Translations under genes and position numbers: made by a program | Assembly (NCBI RefSeq): GCF_900186535.1 | Contig: NZ_FYDE01000005.1 | Location: 1,650,895 to 1,714,894 of the forward strand | Origin: Marasmitruncus massiliensis | Lineage (GTDB): Bacteria; Bacillota; Clostridia; Oscillospirales; Ruminococcaceae | DNA length: 64,000 nucleotides | Reading direction: 5' to 3' | Part shown: one piece after another, positions 43,450 to 52,823 of the stretch | How the letters are laid out: each line of letters starts with the position of its first letter | Numbering within the stretch: the stretch's first letter is position 1 | Notes under the pieces: model-generated | Database searches by the model: none | What the model was told of the DNA's origin: nothing | Seen by the model: the letters and a program-made list of their open reading frames with translations, nothing else

Positions 43450-43678
43450 TTCAGATTCCCTCATCAGTATTGTTTTACTTTCAAAGAAAAGTTTATTATG
43501 TTTGGTGTGTTATGACAACAAAATAAATTTAAAAAGCAATTTTTTGGAATATATGCGCAAATTTTAAAAAACAAAATCCCGTAGATTCTGATAAAATAGA
43601 GGTCAAGAGAAACTAGGCATACAAAATTTTTTTAAATATCTGCAACAGGGAGGATTTCAGGAAAAGGAGGAAACGTGC

Positions 43679-45184
43679 ATGGGCAATGTGCTGGAATTCC
43701 AACACATCTCAAAATACTTTCCGGGTGTTAAGGCTTTGCATGATATTTGTTTTAAGGCATACAGCGGGGAAGTGCTGGCCTTTCTGGGAGAAAACGGTGC
43801 GGGCAAGTCGACTCTGCTCAAAGTTTTGAACGGCGACTACCAGCCGGAGGAAGGAAACTATCTGCTGAACGGTGAGGAAAAGCATTTTCGCACCCCACAC
43901 GAAGCGATCGAGGCAGGTATCAGCGTGATCTATCAGGAACGGCAGATTTTATTGGAACTGAGCGTTGCTGAAAATATTTATCTGGGCCGGATGCCCACAA
44001 AGCGGGCCGGCATTATTGACATACGCAAAGCAAATGCGATGGCACAGCGGATTATTGATGATTTTGGTTTGCAGATCAAGCCGACCACAAAGGTAAAAGA
44101 TTTAAGCATCGCCTACCAGCAGATGGTGGAAATCATGAAGGCTTACAGCCGGGATAACTTGAAAGTAATCTGTTTCGACGAGCCGACCGCCAGCCTTTCA
44201 GACTCCGAGATTGAAAGTCTGTTTGCCATCATCAAAAAGCTGAAGTCGGAGGATAAGATCATCCTGTACGTGTCTCACCGTATGAATGAGATTCAGCAAA
44301 TCACCGATAAGGCGGCCATCTTTAAAGACGGGTGTTATGTGGATACGGTGGCGACTGGCAAGGTGCCCGAGAGCATGATGATTAAAATGATGGTCGGACG
44401 TGACCTGGGTGACATTTATGCAAACCTTGACCGCGACAAGGACATCGGAGATGTGCTGCTGGATGTTCAGGGCGTGTCATCGGATTTCGTAAAGGAAAAT
44501 TCTTTTCAGCTTCATGCGGGAGAAATTTTAGGTTTTTCGGGGCTTGTCGGCGCAGGCCGTACCGAGCTGATGCGTGCCATTATCGGAGCCGATAAGCTCC
44601 GCACCGGAAGGATTCTGCTTGGAGGAAAGGAACTCGTGAATAAATCGCCCAAGGATGCCATGCGCAACGGGATCGTTCTGGTTCCGGAAGACCGTAAGCT
44701 GCAGGGTATTCTTGCAAACCTTTCGGTTTCCGGTAACATCAACATCTCACTGCTCGACCAAAACGCCAACCGTTTTGGTATCTTAAGCACAAAGAAGGAG
44801 GCAGCCGCGGCAGCGCAGGGTATTCGCGATTTTCATATCAAAACGCCGGACGCGGAAAAAAAGATTGTAGAGCTCTCCGGGGGAAATCAGCAAAAATGTA
44901 TTGTGGCGCGCTGGCTGGCCACGAATCCAAAGGTCCTGATTTTGGATGAGCCTACAAAGGGCATTGATGTGGGCGCAAAAGCGGAATTTTACCAGATGAT
45001 CTGCACGTTTGCGAAACGGGGGCTGGGTGTAATCCTCATCTCATCGGAATTGCCGGAAGTCATAGGTCTTTCGGACCGCATTATTGTTATGAAATCGCTT
45101 CGTATCGTGGATGAGGTATCCCGCGGGGAAGCTACGGAAGACAGGCTTTTGAGCCTCGGAATGATAGGAGAGAAAGCAGAATGA
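43679..45184 (+). CDS. Second CUT2 importer, tandem ATP-binding protein
   Basis: A 501-residue RbsA/MglA-type ATPase. Walker A of the first half is GENGAGKST with Walker B ICFDEPTASLS; the second half has GLVGAGRTE in place of Walker A, which is usual in this family, then LSGGNQQKC and LILDEPTKGID. GGAGGAAACGTGC precedes the ATG. The stop overlaps the permease gene as ATGA. Order here is ATPase, permease, binding protein, the reverse of the 31-kb operon. Confidence 0.95.
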   Translation: MGNVLEFQHISKYFPGVKALHDICFKAYSGEVLAFLGENGAGKSTLLKVLNGDYQPEEGNYLLNGEEKHFRTPHEAIEAGISVIYQERQILLELSVAENIYLGRMPTKRAGIIDIRKANAMAQRIIDDFGLQIKPTTKVKDLSIAYQQMVEIMKAYSRDNLKVICFDEPTASLSDSEIESLFAIIKKLKSEDKIILYVSHRMNEIQQITDKAAIFKDGCYVDTVATGKVPESMMIKMMVGRDLGDIYANLDRDKDIGDVLLDVQGVSSDFVKENSFQLHAGEILGFSGLVGAGRTELMRAIIGADKLRTGRILLGGKELVNKSPKDAMRNGIVLVPEDRKLQGILANLSVSGNINISLLDQNANRFGILSTKKEAAAAAQGIRDFHIKTPDAEKKIVELSGGNQQKCIVARWLATNPKVLILDEPTKGIDVGAKAEFYQMICTFAKRGLGVILISSELPEVIGLSDRIIVMKSLRIVDEVSRGEATEDRLLSLGMIGEKAE

Positions 45185-46209
45185 AACACAGTGCTGCGGC
45201 TAACCCGGCCAAAGGGAAAAAAGACAGTATTTTCGAACTTGTCACCAATGTAGTCGGCGGCGATAAGCTGGTGCTGATTGCGGCTATCGTCGTCGTATTC
45301 ATCGTCTTCACATCCATCAATAAAAATTTTCTCAGCTGGACCAACGTGATCAATCTGTTTGTGGCGGCTTCCCTGGTAGGTCTGGTGGCTATCGGCCACA
45401 CCTATCTGATTATCGCGGGGCAGAACGATCTGTCTCCCGGCTCGCTGGCCGCGATGTCCGGTGTGCTGGCAGCCCTGCTCGTCAGCTGGGGGGTGCCTTT
45501 ATGGATTTCGGTTATCATTACGCTTGTTGTTGGAGCGGGTGTCGGTCTGTTTAACGCGTGGATGGTCAATACGATCAAGCTCGAAGCGTTCATCGCAACA
45601 CTTGTCACCCAATCGATCGTGCGCGGTGTGGCCTACATACTTTGCGGCGGCAAGCCGGTAGCAATCAGTGACCCTGTATTTATCTATTTGGGCAAAGTGC
45701 GCTTCCTCAGGATTCCGCTGTCCGTATGGATTACAATTCTTTCTGTAGTCTTTTTCGGCTTCATCCTGGCAAAGACAAAATTCGGCCGCAGCATTTATGC
45801 AATTGGCGGCAACAAGGACGCTGCGCGTCTGGCGGGATTAAACCCGCAGCGTATTGTTGCAATCTGCTTTGTGATGATGGGTGTTTTGTGCGGAATCGGC
45901 GGCATTATCTTTGCAGCCCGTATGAATTCAGGCCAGCCCGCGGCCAACGTAAACCTTGAGTTTGATGCGATCACTGCCGTTATTCTGGGCGGCGTGTCCT
46001 TTACGGGCGGCGTAGGCAGTATGGGCGGTACTGTGCTGGGTATCATACTGATCCAGGCTTTCAATACCGGCCTGATTATGGTCAACGTGCCTACTTTCTG
46101 GCAGTATGTAGCGCGCGGCGCACTGCTGCTGTTCGCACTTACATCCGACTACCTGCGCAAACGCAACCGCACCAGAGAGCTGCTGGCAGCCAGCATGAAA
46201 AACGCATAA
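45181..46209 (+). CDS. Second CUT2 importer, permease
   Basis: A 342-residue RbsC-type permease. It has a hydrophobic N-terminal helix after a short basic tail, NDLSPGSLAAMSGVLAALLV (the family's DLSVG segment), YAIGGNKDAARLAGLNPQRI, and ILGGVSFTGGVGSMGGTVLG near the C terminus. The start overlaps the ATPase stop by four bases. It pairs with that ATPase and the following lipoprotein. Confidence 0.95.
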   Translation: MKHSAAANPAKGKKDSIFELVTNVVGGDKLVLIAAIVVVFIVFTSINKNFLSWTNVINLFVAASLVGLVAIGHTYLIIAGQNDLSPGSLAAMSGVLAALLVSWGVPLWISVIITLVVGAGVGLFNAWMVNTIKLEAFIATLVTQSIVRGVAYILCGGKPVAISDPVFIYLGKVRFLRIPLSVWITILSVVFFGFILAKTKFGRSIYAIGGNKDAARLAGLNPQRIVAICFVMMGVLCGIGGIIFAARMNSGQPAANVNLEFDAITAVILGGVSFTGGVGSMGGTVLGIILIQAFNTGLIMVNVPTFWQYVARGALLLFALTSDYLRKRNRTRELLAASMKNA

Positions 46210-46278
46210 TACGTTTCAAACCGGCGTCCGCCGGATGAATAAAATGCAACAAAATTGAAGAGTTTGGAGGAACATTAC

Positions 46279-47334
46279 ATGAAAAAGATTTTGGCAATCG
46301 CACTGTCGTTAACGCTATGCCTCCCCGCATTTGCGGCATGCAGCACTGATAGTTCTCCCTCCCCGGCTGCCCCCGCGTCTTCAACTTCCGAGCCTGCTCC
46401 TGAATCCGGCGGGGAAGCCCAGGACTCGAAAACGGGCGGCGTCATCTATGGCATTTATAAGGCCGGCGACCAGACCTGGTTTATCGACGAAGGGGACGCC
46501 GCCAAGAAAGCCGCCGAGGACGCCGGCTATACCTTTACTTATGTAGATGCGAAAATGAGCCCTGAAGAATATCTGAAGGCGATTGACAACGCGATAGCGA
46601 ATAATGCCGCCGGCGTTGTGACCTGCATCCCCGACCAGACGATGTCCCAGGCGGTTGCGGACAAGATGCTGGAAGCCGGTATCCCTGTTGTTGCCGCGGA
46701 TGACGCGCTGGAAGTAAACGGCGAGAAAATTGCGCCATGGGTAGGCATTAATGCTTATAAGATTGGGGAAGCAAACGGCGAATGGATTGCAAACTATGCC
46801 AAGGAAAACTCCCTTGTGGGCAAAGAGGACGTTGGCCTGCTTCTTATGACGATGGATACGGTTTCGTCCTGCGTGCCCCGCGCTGAAGGCGAATATGACA
46901 AATTTACGGAGCTGTGCCCGGACTTTGACACTTCCAGAATCTTCAAGGCTGACTATGACGGAACCACTGATAAGGGAAATACGGCCGCAGCAGCCGTAAT
47001 CACCGCGCATCCTGAAATTAAGACCTGGCTTGTAACGGGCGCGAACGAGGAAGGCTGCGTGGGTGCTGTCCGTGCGCTGGAGAGCGCCGGTCTGGACGCC
47101 AACGCCTGCGTAGTTGGCCTGGGCGCCTATATGGCAAAGGATGAATTCAAAAAAGAGGGCGGCTCCTGCATGAAGGCTTCCGCGTATTTCTCTGCCGAAT
47201 CCGTCGGCGCGGGTTCCATTCAGGTCCTGCTCGATGTGATCGGCGGCAAAGAGCCTGCTTTGGAGACCGCTGTGGATGCGGTGGTTGTAACTCCCGAAAA
47301 CTATAAAGAAGTCATGGGCAAATATGCGGAATAA
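46279..47334 (+). CDS. Second CUT2 importer, substrate-binding lipoprotein
   Basis: A 351-residue RbsB/AraF-like binding protein. The signal peptide ends AFAAC (Cys21), with a Phe in the position where Leu is common, followed by a Ser/Pro/Ala/Glu linker. The mature part has GVVTCIPDQTMSQAVADKMLEAGIPVVAADD and NEEGCVGAVRALESAG, which resemble L-arabinose-type binding proteins. ATG 46279 follows TTGGAGG. Last gene of the operon. Arabinose or galactose-like aldoses are plausible ligands because of the adjoining galM; not proven. Confidence 0.92.
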   Translation: MKKILAIALSLTLCLPAFAACSTDSSPSPAAPASSTSEPAPESGGEAQDSKTGGVIYGIYKAGDQTWFIDEGDAAKKAAEDAGYTFTYVDAKMSPEEYLKAIDNAIANNAAGVVTCIPDQTMSQAVADKMLEAGIPVVAADDALEVNGEKIAPWVGINAYKIGEANGEWIANYAKENSLVGKEDVGLLLMTMDTVSSCVPRAEGEYDKFTELCPDFDTSRIFKADYDGTTDKGNTAAAAVITAHPEIKTWLVTGANEEGCVGAVRALESAGLDANACVVGLGAYMAKDEFKKEGGSCMKASAYFSAESVGAGSIQVLLDVIGGKEPALETAVDAVVVTPENYKEVMGKYAE

Positions 47335-47353
47335 GTGACTCTGTTTCTTAAAA

Positions 47354-47390
47354 ACACACCGCCCGGAAAATACCGGACGGTGTGCTTTTT
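47354..47390. terminator. Bidirectional terminator
   Basis: CACACCGCCCGG and CCGGACGGTGTG form a 12-base stem with one mismatch, with T/A runs on both sides. It ends the CUT2 operon from the left and the AraC gene from the right. A second perfect hairpin (47403-47431) overlaps the AraC stop. Confidence 0.75.
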
Positions 47391-47415
47391 CTTACAGACA
47401 GGGAAAGTCCGCCGC

Positions 47416-48276
47416 CTAGGAGGCGGACTTTCGAAAGTTCAGCGGCGTTGTGCCTACTAAACGCTTAAACGTGGTGCAAAAGCTGGATTCACTGCAAAAT
47501 CCGCATTTATAGGTGATCTCTTTGATTGCCATACCTGTTGTTTTCAGATAAAATTTTGCCGCGTTTACGCGCGTAATGATGAGATATTCGTGCGGAGTAT
47601 AGCCGATTTCTTTTTTAAATTGACGCGTGAAATAATAGGGGCTCAGAGAAGCGCGTTTTGCAAGTTCGTTGAGTGAAAGCGGCAGGTGCAGGTTTTCTGT
47701 GATGTAGGTAAGCAATTCCTCCGGGATTACGGAAGTCTGCTGGGGGGCGACTGTGTTATGTGTAAGAAAATCAGTCAGCGCATTGACAATATATTTATTG
47801 GCCATAGGCTCGCTGCCCTGCCCTTCCGCGTGGTACATCATATATAATTTTTCCAGGTTGTATTGTGTAGTCTGCGGGTCCGGCGGAAGCAGTACCACGC
47901 AGTTTTCCCCCTTCGTAATGGCGTCAAAATAAATCCGGGACATGACACCGTCAAAATGCACCCAAAAGATTTCCCAGCCCTTGCGGGTCCCGTAGCGGTG
48001 CGGCGCATAGCAGTCGAGCAAAAAAATGTTTCCGGCCTCGACCGCTTGCTCCAGTTTCCCGCTCACAACATAGCCGCTGCCGCGCACCACATATAAAAGC
48101 AGAAAACTGTTGTAACTGTTGCGGTCTACAACATAACTGCTGTCGCAAATATAGTGGCCGGTGCAAAGCGGATAAAAATACAGGTTGCGTGCAATTTCAC
48201 TTTGCGTCTGAAAATAGAGGTTCGATGCAGGCAGTACACCCTGACTGTGAACTTTCAAACAGTACCCTTCTTCCAT
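47416..48276 (-). CDS. AraC-family regulator with cupin-like sensor domain
   Basis: A 286-residue regulator. The N-terminal cupin-like sugar-binding domain contains LLLYVVRGSGYVV, GNIFLLDCYAPHRYG and WVHFDG. The C-terminal HTH pair has LNELAKRASLSPYYFTRQFKKEIGYTP and ITYKCGFCSESSFCTTFKRLVGTTP. The ATG at 48276 has no clear ribosome site, so the start is uncertain. It is divergent from the DUF5107-TPR gene, whose promoter has a good -10 (TATAAT at 48424) but no -35 at the right distance, as expected for an activated promoter. Confidence 0.92.
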   Translation of the reverse strand: MEEGYCLKVHSQGVLPASNLYFQTQSEIARNLYFYPLCTGHYICDSSYVVDRNSYNSFLLLYVVRGSGYVVSGKLEQAVEAGNIFLLDCYAPHRYGTRKGWEIFWVHFDGVMSRIYFDAITKGENCVVLLPPDPQTTQYNLEKLYMMYHAEGQGSEPMANKYIVNALTDFLTHNTVAPQQTSVIPEELLTYITENLHLPLSLNELAKRASLSPYYFTRQFKKEIGYTPHEYLIITRVNAAKFYLKTTGMAIKEITYKCGFCSESSFCTTFKRLVGTTPLNFRKSAS

Positions 48277-48423
48277 GCAAGGCAATTTATATAAAAATAT
48301 TTCCGTACAGATTATAACATCTGTTTAGTTTTCTTGTCAATTGAACGACCTTTATAAAATACAAATCGCAATTTTTATAAATATCTTGGCAATAACAAAT
48401 AACTAAGCACGCATCCGGAATGT

Positions 48424-48429
48424 TATAAT
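48424..48429 (+). promoter_or_regulatory. -10 box of the DUF5107-TPR gene
   Basis: TATAAT lies 34 bases before the ATG. The nearest -35-like TTGGCA (48386) is too far away, so activation by the adjacent AraC protein is plausible. Confidence 0.45.
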
Positions 48430-48462
48430 CAAACCATAATAAGCTACAGAGGAGGTTTGACA

Positions 48463-51400
48463 ATGAAACATATTCCCGGGCAGGTTGAGGTGTGTCGCGA
48501 AAACATCACCATTCCCACCTATGGAGTGGGTAAACCGGATAAAAATCCAATGTTTTTAGAAAAGCGGGTTTATCAGGGCAGCTCCGGCAAGGTATATCCT
48601 TATCCCGTTATCGATAAAATACTTGATGAAAAAGAGGACAAAACTTACAATGCCGTTTGGCTGGAAAACGATTATCTGCGTGTGATGATTCTTCCGGAAC
48701 TGGGCGGACGTATCCAGCGCGCGTATGACAAGACCAACGGCTACGACTTCGTATATTATAACGAGGTCATTAAACCGGCGCTTGTGGGGCTCACAGGGCC
48801 GTGGGTCTCGGGCGGCATTGAGTTCAACTGGCCGCAGCACCACCGGCCGACAACTTTCGCTCCCACAGACTGCGTACTGCGTGAGAATGCCGACGGCAGC
48901 AAGACCGTGCAGGTGAGCGAAGTTGATCAGATGTACGGTACAAAAGGCATGGCATCATTTACGCTGTACCCGGACAGAGCCTACATAGAAATCAAGGGCC
49001 AGCTGTATAACCGCACCAACCTGCCGCAGACGTTTCTGTGGTGGGCAAACCCGGCGGTAGCTGTGAATGATGATACGCAGTCCATCTTTCCGCCTGACGT
49101 TCACGCGGTCATGGACCACGGCAAGAGAGATGTTTCAAAATTCCCGATTGCTACCGGTGTATATTACAAACACAATTATGGGGCAGGGGTGGATATCTCA
49201 CGCTATAAAAATATCCCTGTACCCACATCGTATATGGCATATCACTCGGATTATGATTTCGTGGGCGGCTATGACCACAGGCTGGAGGCCGGAATCCTGC
49301 ATGTCGCGGACCATCATATTTCGCCCGGAAAGAAACAATGGACATGGGGCTGCGGTGATTTCGGAAAAGCATGGGACCGCAACCTTACGGATGAAAATGG
49401 CCCCTATATCGAGCTGATGACCGGGATGTTCACGGATAACCAGCCAGACTTCACATGGCTCAAACCATTCGAGGAAAAAACATTTACCCAGTATTTCATG
49501 CCCTACAAAAAAGCCGCGAATGTCAAAAATGCCAGCACCGAAGTGGTATTAAACCTCGAGGTGGAGAATGGGCAGGCACGTGTGTGCGTCTACGCGACAT
49601 CACGTTATGAAAACGCGCGCGTCACGCTTGTAGATAACCAAACGCATTATCTGGACCGTACACTGACACTTTCGCCTGTAAATGTGCTGTGCGAAGCAGT
49701 GCCGCTGCCGGAAGGTATAACGCCGGAGAACCTTACGCTGTCGGTATACGACGCAGGCGGCCGCCTCATGCTGAACTATAAACCTGTGAAGGAAAAAATT
49801 GAAAAACAGCCTGAACCCGCGCAGGCCGCGAAGGACCCCTGCGACATTGCCACCTGCGAGGAACTGTATCTGACAGGGCTTCATATTGAACAATATCGCC
49901 ACGCGACCTGCCTCCCGGATGGTTATTATCTGGAAGGCCTGCGCCGCGACCCGGGAGATATCCGGTTGAATACGGCTTATGGATTACTGCTTTTGCGCCG
50001 GGGCCTGTTTAGAGACGCAGAGAAGCATTTCCGGAAAGCAACCGAGCGCCTTACATGGAAAAACCCGAACCCGTACGACAGTGAAGCATTTTTCAACCTT
50101 GGGCTTGCGCTGCTGTATCAGGAGCGGGACGACAAGGCGTTTGATGCATTTTATAAGGCGGCATGGTCAGCGGCACAGCAGGAAACAGCCTTCTACTATC
50201 TGGCGGCCATCGCTTGCAGGCGCGGAAACTACGACGAGGCGCTTGCGCATGTCGACCGTTCCCTGGTAAAGAATGCGCATAACCTTAAAGCCCTTGGCCT
50301 GCGGGCATCATTGCTCAGACTGATGGGCCGCGTGGACGAGGCAAAGCAGCAACTGCGTAAAAATTTAGTTCTGGATACGTTTGACTACCGCTCCCGTCTT
50401 GAGCTGGAGGAGATGGACGGCGTATCGCACGACGATACGCTTGCTCTGATGGGAGACCGCGCCAGCAGCTTTATCGAGTGCGCTATTGACTATGCGGATG
50501 CGGGTTTGTACAAAGACGTAAGGAACGTACTGCGCCTGTGCAAAAACGATTCCCCGATGCTTAAATATTACGAGGCTTTCTATTACGTGAAATCCGGCGG
50601 TGAAACCGGGCTGTCAGAAATACTTGCGCAGGCCGCGGCACGCAGCCCGCTGTATTGTTTCCCCAACCGGCTGGAAGATATTGCGGTGCTGACTTTCGCG
50701 CTGGAACTGAATCAGCAGGACGCGAAAGCCCCCTACTATCTCGGATGTTTGTTCTACGATAAACGGCGTTATCAGGAAGCACAGCGCTTGTGGGAACTTT
50801 CCGTGAAAATTGACGGCCGCTTTCCAACGGTGTGGCGTAATCTGGCGCTTACCTATTACAACAACTGCGGTGACCCGATTAAAGCGAAAAACGCGATGGA
50901 AAAGGCATTTGCGCTGGATACGGGCGACGCACGGATTTTTCTTGAGCTGGATCAGCTGTACAAAAAGCTGGGAATGCCGCCTGAGGGACGCTTAAAACAG
51001 TTTGAAACATATCAGGAAACCTTCCTCCGGCGTGACGACCTTTATACGGAATATGTGACGCTGCTCAATCTGCTTGGCCGCCATGAGCAGGCGTACTCCC
51101 TGCTCATGCAGCGAAAGTTCCACCCATGGGAGGGTGGGGAAGGCAAAGTTACCAAGCAATATACCGTCGCACTGACTCAAATGGCATATCAGGCTCTTTC
51201 TGCCGGTGATGCTGCCAAGGCGAAAGCACTGTTGGAAAAAGCGCTCGTATTCCCGGAAAACTTAGGTGAGGGCAAACTGGAGGGAGCAAAGGATAACGAT
51301 ATCTATTACGCACTGGGCCTTGCGGAAAGCGTACTGGAAAATGCTGAAGCTGCCCGGATAAATTTCGAGCGTGCGGCCGTGGGTGACGAGGAACCCGCAA

Positions 51401-51765
51401 GCATGATGTTCTACAATGATCAGCCTGCAGATATGATTTTGTATCAGGGGCTTGCCAACCGTGCGCTGGGACGTGAAGACGCAGCGAAAGCTCGGTTCCA
51501 TAAGCTGGTCGACTATGGTGAAAAACACCTGTTCGATACTATAAAAATTGATTATTTTGCTGTTTCACTTCCGGAACTGCAGCTCTTTAACGAGGACCTG
51601 ACACGCCGAAACCGGGCATACTGTTATTACCTGATGGGTCTCGGCAGTTATGGGCTTGGGGACAAAACGCGGGCGATGGATTACTATGAAAAAACACTTG
51701 CCATTGACTGCGCGCATTTGGGCGCAATTATGGAAACCCGAAACCTTCAGAATTTAAGTGAGTAA
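48463..51765 (+). CDS. DUF5107 and tetratricopeptide-repeat protein
   Basis: A 1,100-residue protein without a signal peptide, so cytoplasmic. Residues about 1-370 are a DUF5107 domain, a beta-rich fold that resembles the galactose-mutarotase superfamily (RVMILPELGGRIQRAYDKTNGYDFVYYN, and GGIEFNWPQHHRP, in parts). From about residue 480 to the end come TPR-like helical repeats (for example AYGLLLLRRGLFRDAEKHFR and AFFNLGLALLYQERDDKAFDAF). GGAGG lies seven bases before ATG 48463. The function is unknown; relatives accompany sugar-utilisation genes in Firmicutes. Here it is divergent from an AraC gene and follows a CUT2 importer and galM, so a carbohydrate-related role is likely. Confidence 0.85.
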   Translation: MKHIPGQVEVCRENITIPTYGVGKPDKNPMFLEKRVYQGSSGKVYPYPVIDKILDEKEDKTYNAVWLENDYLRVMILPELGGRIQRAYDKTNGYDFVYYNEVIKPALVGLTGPWVSGGIEFNWPQHHRPTTFAPTDCVLRENADGSKTVQVSEVDQMYGTKGMASFTLYPDRAYIEIKGQLYNRTNLPQTFLWWANPAVAVNDDTQSIFPPDVHAVMDHGKRDVSKFPIATGVYYKHNYGAGVDISRYKNIPVPTSYMAYHSDYDFVGGYDHRLEAGILHVADHHISPGKKQWTWGCGDFGKAWDRNLTDENGPYIELMTGMFTDNQPDFTWLKPFEEKTFTQYFMPYKKAANVKNASTEVVLNLEVENGQARVCVYATSRYENARVTLVDNQTHYLDRTLTLSPVNVLCEAVPLPEGITPENLTLSVYDAGGRLMLNYKPVKEKIEKQPEPAQAAKDPCDIATCEELYLTGLHIEQYRHATCLPDGYYLEGLRRDPGDIRLNTAYGLLLLRRGLFRDAEKHFRKATERLTWKNPNPYDSEAFFNLGLALLYQERDDKAFDAFYKAAWSAAQQETAFYYLAAIACRRGNYDEALAHVDRSLVKNAHNLKALGLRASLLRLMGRVDEAKQQLRKNLVLDTFDYRSRLELEEMDGVSHDDTLALMGDRASSFIECAIDYADAGLYKDVRNVLRLCKNDSPMLKYYEAFYYVKSGGETGLSEILAQAAARSPLYCFPNRLEDIAVLTFALELNQQDAKAPYYLGCLFYDKRRYQEAQRLWELSVKIDGRFPTVWRNLALTYYNNCGDPIKAKNAMEKAFALDTGDARIFLELDQLYKKLGMPPEGRLKQFETYQETFLRRDDLYTEYVTLLNLLGRHEQAYSLLMQRKFHPWEGGEGKVTKQYTVALTQMAYQALSAGDAAKAKALLEKALVFPENLGEGKLEGAKDNDIYYALGLAESVLENAEAARINFERAAVGDEEPASMMFYNDQPADMILYQGLANRALGREDAAKARFHKLVDYGEKHLFDTIKIDYFAVSLPELQLFNEDLTRRNRAYCYYLMGLGSYGLGDKTRAMDYYEKTLAIDCAHLGAIMETRNLQNLSE

Positions 51766-51816
51766 ACAGAAAGCCGCCTGTATGAGAAATCACCTGGGAA
51801 AGAGCATCGCCATGCG

Positions 51817-51909
51817 TCATCCATTCCAGCCTTTTTTCAGCTCTTGGCATTCCCGCTTGGTGCCAGTCCTCTTTTCCATGTAGACACAGTATACACCACC
51901 ATCATAACA
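51817..51909 (-). pseudogene. Possible 3' remnant of an unidentified gene
   Basis: In the 370-base gap between the TPR and response-regulator genes, a minus-strand frame of 30 codons reads CYDGGVYCVYMEKRTGTKRE and onward to a stop. It looks like the end of a protein but has no start or ribosome site. I could not identify it. Confidence 0.25.
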
Positions 51910-51948
51910 AATGCCCGTGAAATGTTTATTTCACGGGCATTTGTTTAG
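51906..51948. terminator. Terminator hairpin with 18-base perfect stem
   Basis: AACAAATGCCCGTGAAAT (51906-51923) and its complement (51928-51945) enclose a GTTT loop. A short T run follows on the plus strand. It ends transcripts coming from the TPR gene. Confidence 0.75.
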
Positions 51949-52133
51949 TCTCTGTATTAACAGGTTCCAGGTATCTTGCCACCTGGAACAAATAGAAAAC
52001 AACCATGCCAAATCGAATAGCGTGTCTTTCACAAAGACAATGTGCTATAATAACCTTATCGTGATGATTATCCGAAGAATATTTAATAGTTTCTCCCGAA
52101 CAGATTTAACGTATATTTTACGAGGAAGCGTCA

Positions 52134-52823
52134 ATGTATAAAATATTAATCGTGGAAGATGATCCTGTCATTTCAAAGGAAGTGGCCCGTGGGCTGACAA
52201 AATGGGGATATGAGGCAAAAGAGGCCACAAATTTTTCGAAAGTCCTGACCGAGTTTGTGGATTTTGATCCTCATTTGGTGCTGATGGATATCTCGCTTCC
52301 GTTTTACAACGGATATCATTGGTGTCAGGAAATCCGGCGCGTTTCAAAGGTTCCGATTATGTTTCTTTCTTCCGCCTGCGAAAAAATGAACATTATTATG
52401 GCAGTCAATATGGGAGGTGACGATTTTGTCACCAAGCCTTTTGATATGGACATGCTGTCGGCAAAAATTCAGGCACTTTTGCGGCGCTCGTATGATTTTC
52501 AGCTTCACACTGCCGTTGTAGAACACAAGGGTGCCATTCTGAACCTTTCCGATGGCACTCTGGTATATGATGGAAAAAAGATTGAGCTAACCCGCAATGA
52601 ATTTCGAATGCTTCAACTGTTCTTTGAAAATAAAGGTATTACCGTTTCGCGGGAATCCCTTATGAAGCGCCTGTGGGAAAGTGACTGCTTTATTGATGAC
52701 AATACCCTCACCGTCAATATCACACGGCTCCGAAAGAAGCTGGAAGATGCAGGTCTTTCCAATTTTATCAGCACGAAAAAAGGGGTCGGGTATCTTTTGG
52801 AGGATGGTTATGAGCAAACATAA
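52134..52823 (+). CDS. BceR-like response regulator (OmpR family)
   Basis: A 229-residue response regulator. The receiver domain has Asp9-Asp10 (VEDDPV), the phospho-acceptor Asp in LVLMDISLPFYNG and the Lys in FVTKPF. The winged-helix domain includes ELTRNEFRMLQLFFENKG and DDNTLTVNITRLRKKL. A TATAAT at 52046-52051 marks the likely promoter. The gene overlaps the histidine kinase. The kinase and ABC transporter that follow fit a Bce-type detoxification module for peptide antibiotics. Confidence 0.93.
   Translation: MYKILIVEDDPVISKEVARGLTKWGYEAKEATNFSKVLTEFVDFDPHLVLMDISLPFYNGYHWCQEIRRVSKVPIMFLSSACEKMNIIMAVNMGGDDFVTKPFDMDMLSAKIQALLRRSYDFQLHTAVVEHKGAILNLSDGTLVYDGKKIELTRNEFRMLQLFFENKGITVSRESLMKRLWESDCFIDDNTLTVNITRLRKKLEDAGLSNFISTKKGVGYLLEDGYEQT

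Noticed and set aside
47403-47431. Perfect GC-rich inverted repeat taken at first as an operator
   Set aside because: It overlaps the AraC stop codon and lies next to a terminator, so a 3'-end hairpin is a simpler reading.
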